From Campylorhamphus procurvoides (Eukaryota > Chordata > Aves > Passeriformes > Dendrocolaptidae), in the NCBI GenBank assembly GCA_013396655.1, contig WBMV01009196.1, positions 1 through 64,000 of the forward strand: DNA of 64,000 nt, given 5' to 3'. Within the stretch, counting starts at the first letter, position 1, and each line of letters opens with the position of its first letter. Positions 62,641-64,000 of the stretch are shown piece after piece. Below the pieces are notes generated by a model. It saw nothing but the letters and a program-made list of their open reading frames with translations. It did no database searches and was not told where the DNA came from. Made by a program: the position numbers and the translations under genes.

Positions 62641-64000
62641 TGAAAAGTATTGTGTTACTGTAATCAGGGAGAGACTTGCACATATTCCTATCAATAAACT
62701 TGCACATGGACTTTTGTAGTACATTTTCTTTTACATAATGATTTTGCGGAAAGTTTGCACAATCGGGAGCTAAAGCATAGGAGTAACACTTTGTCATTTC
62801 ACATATCTTGTTGCAGACAAGGCTTGAGACCTAGATTGCTTTATGGTCCTGGAAGTCTAAAATATGATTTCAGCAAACTTTCAAGAAATCATATAACTGT
62901 AATGCTAAAGTAGTACCAACTAATGGAAGTCATTAGGACAACTATCATCTAGAAATAGAGTTTTAGGTATAAAGAAGAAATTTAAGGTTCTGTCTGGTTT
63001 AAAATTAAATAGGAATGTTTTAAAGGAGTTGACATTAGGAAACGTTTTGACTTTTCTTCCTAGCTATAAACAGATGTTTATTCATATTATGCCAGATTTA
63101 CTAGCTAGGGCTGCTCTTCATCAGCAATGCATAAATCCCTCTGGACTGATTGGCCAGGAACAATAAATAAGCTGGCATAGAACAGGGAAGCTTGCTTACT
63201 GTCATTACAGTGATTTTATAGTCCTATTTCTGGAATATTTCTGTTGACTCTGGTGGTCACAACTCAGTTTTTAAGATCCATTCACAAGAAAAAATTCTGA
63301 GGGATCATACTTTGTATTGAGAGCTGGATGCAAACTGTACTGTCTGCAATATAAAGCAAAACTCTCAAAGCTAAAAAGAGACTGAACACACCCTGTCTCT
63401 TTTGTGGTCAATGTTTCCTTGAATGAATTATATGGAGGATACAAAAGAAGAAGGAAGTGTTATGACTTTGTTAATGTGACCCTGCATTTTCTGTGTAGAT
63501 TATTGAATTGCTGTATATCCAGCCCTCCAGGATATATCCTTGCCTGAGAGTGATCTGAAAAATGATGCAACAAACCAGCACATCATCAATCCCTAAACGA
63601 TTGATAATGACTGAAAATGATCACCTCTTTAAGGTTGATGTTGCTTATTTTACTGTCTGTTGTTTATAAGAAATGGTGGCATTGGTAGGTGTTGCAATGA
63701 AAACCAGACAACACACAGCCTTTTTGGACAGGCCTTGGAAATGGAATTGCAAAATCCCCTTTCTTCCTGGGATGATCTTTTCACCTAAGAGCTGGCATGT
63801 TTCCATTCATTACTGGCACTTGTACTGTGGTGATAAGAAGCATAGATATGAAGTCTACTGCTGGCTCTGAATAAAATCCAGTTTTAGGATGAAAAAATTA
63901 AGCTTGGACATTTACAGGTATACATCTACATTCTAACTCATCACTCTTTGGTTATTTTTATGGCTGTGAGAAGAAGAGAAGCCACTTTTTGGTCATGATC
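62641..64000. other. No gene recognised
   Basis: Non-coding to the window end; no repeat or motif cluster that I can support. Confidence 0.45.

Noticed and set aside
1..64000. Endogenous retrovirus or LTR pair, CRISPR-like array, tRNA or rRNA genes
   Set aside because: Read on both strands for paired long direct repeats, evenly spaced repeats, cloverleaf-like text and rRNA words; none found by eye. Solo, highly decayed elements could be missed.

Overview
This is a 64 kb piece of a bird nuclear genome. Two things show this: CR1 LINE copies with the avian/reptilian 3' end, ending in ATTCTATG/ATTCTGTG-type words, and one protein-coding gene whose exons and UTRs read as MARCKS (myristoylated alanine-rich C-kinase substrate). 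No bacterial-style gene set, rRNA, tRNA, CRISPR array, provirus or LTR pair was seen. I found no undescribed multi-gene system. The notable signals are around MARCKS: an assembly defect and some unusual base composition.

MARCKS lies on the minus strand at about 13.43 to 10.47 kb. Exon 1 codes for 33 residues, starting with the MGAQFSK myristoylation signal. A phase-0 intron follows, containing a 294-base run of N. Exon 2 starts with ENGHLKVNGDASPAAAE and jumps, across a single N at 11840, straight to the C-terminal tail of the protein. The central part, including the basic effector domain that binds calmodulin, PIP2 and actin, is missing. This is almost certainly a collapsed assembly gap, not biology. 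The 5' UTR is about 0.4 kb with no upstream ATG. The promoter is GC-rich with no usable TATA box, an inverted CCAAT box, Sp1-type sites and SOX-like sites. A 1.3 kb AU-rich 3' UTR ends at paired AATAAA signals. One 57-base patch of that 3' UTR is about 82% GC and looks like an AT-to-GC substitution burst.

Upstream of the gene (13.5 to 15.1 kb) is a CpG island with G-quadruplex motifs, a long-range inverted repeat of CCGCT/AGCGG units, and an AT-rich block that is nonetheless dense in CpG.

The rest, 1-10.4 kb and 15.1-64 kb, looks like a gene desert. It holds three young-to-middle-aged CR1 3' ends, one internal CR1 ORF2 fragment, three very old inverted CR1 relics of a type I associate with turtles and crocodilians, MIR/L2-like relics, a perfect 41-bp tandem duplication, low-complexity tracts and a few blocks that look like candidate conserved regulatory DNA. 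These last calls are inference, since no alignment could be run. Five isolated single N bases (11840, 12611, 14926, 38028, 40892) probably mark unresolved joins.
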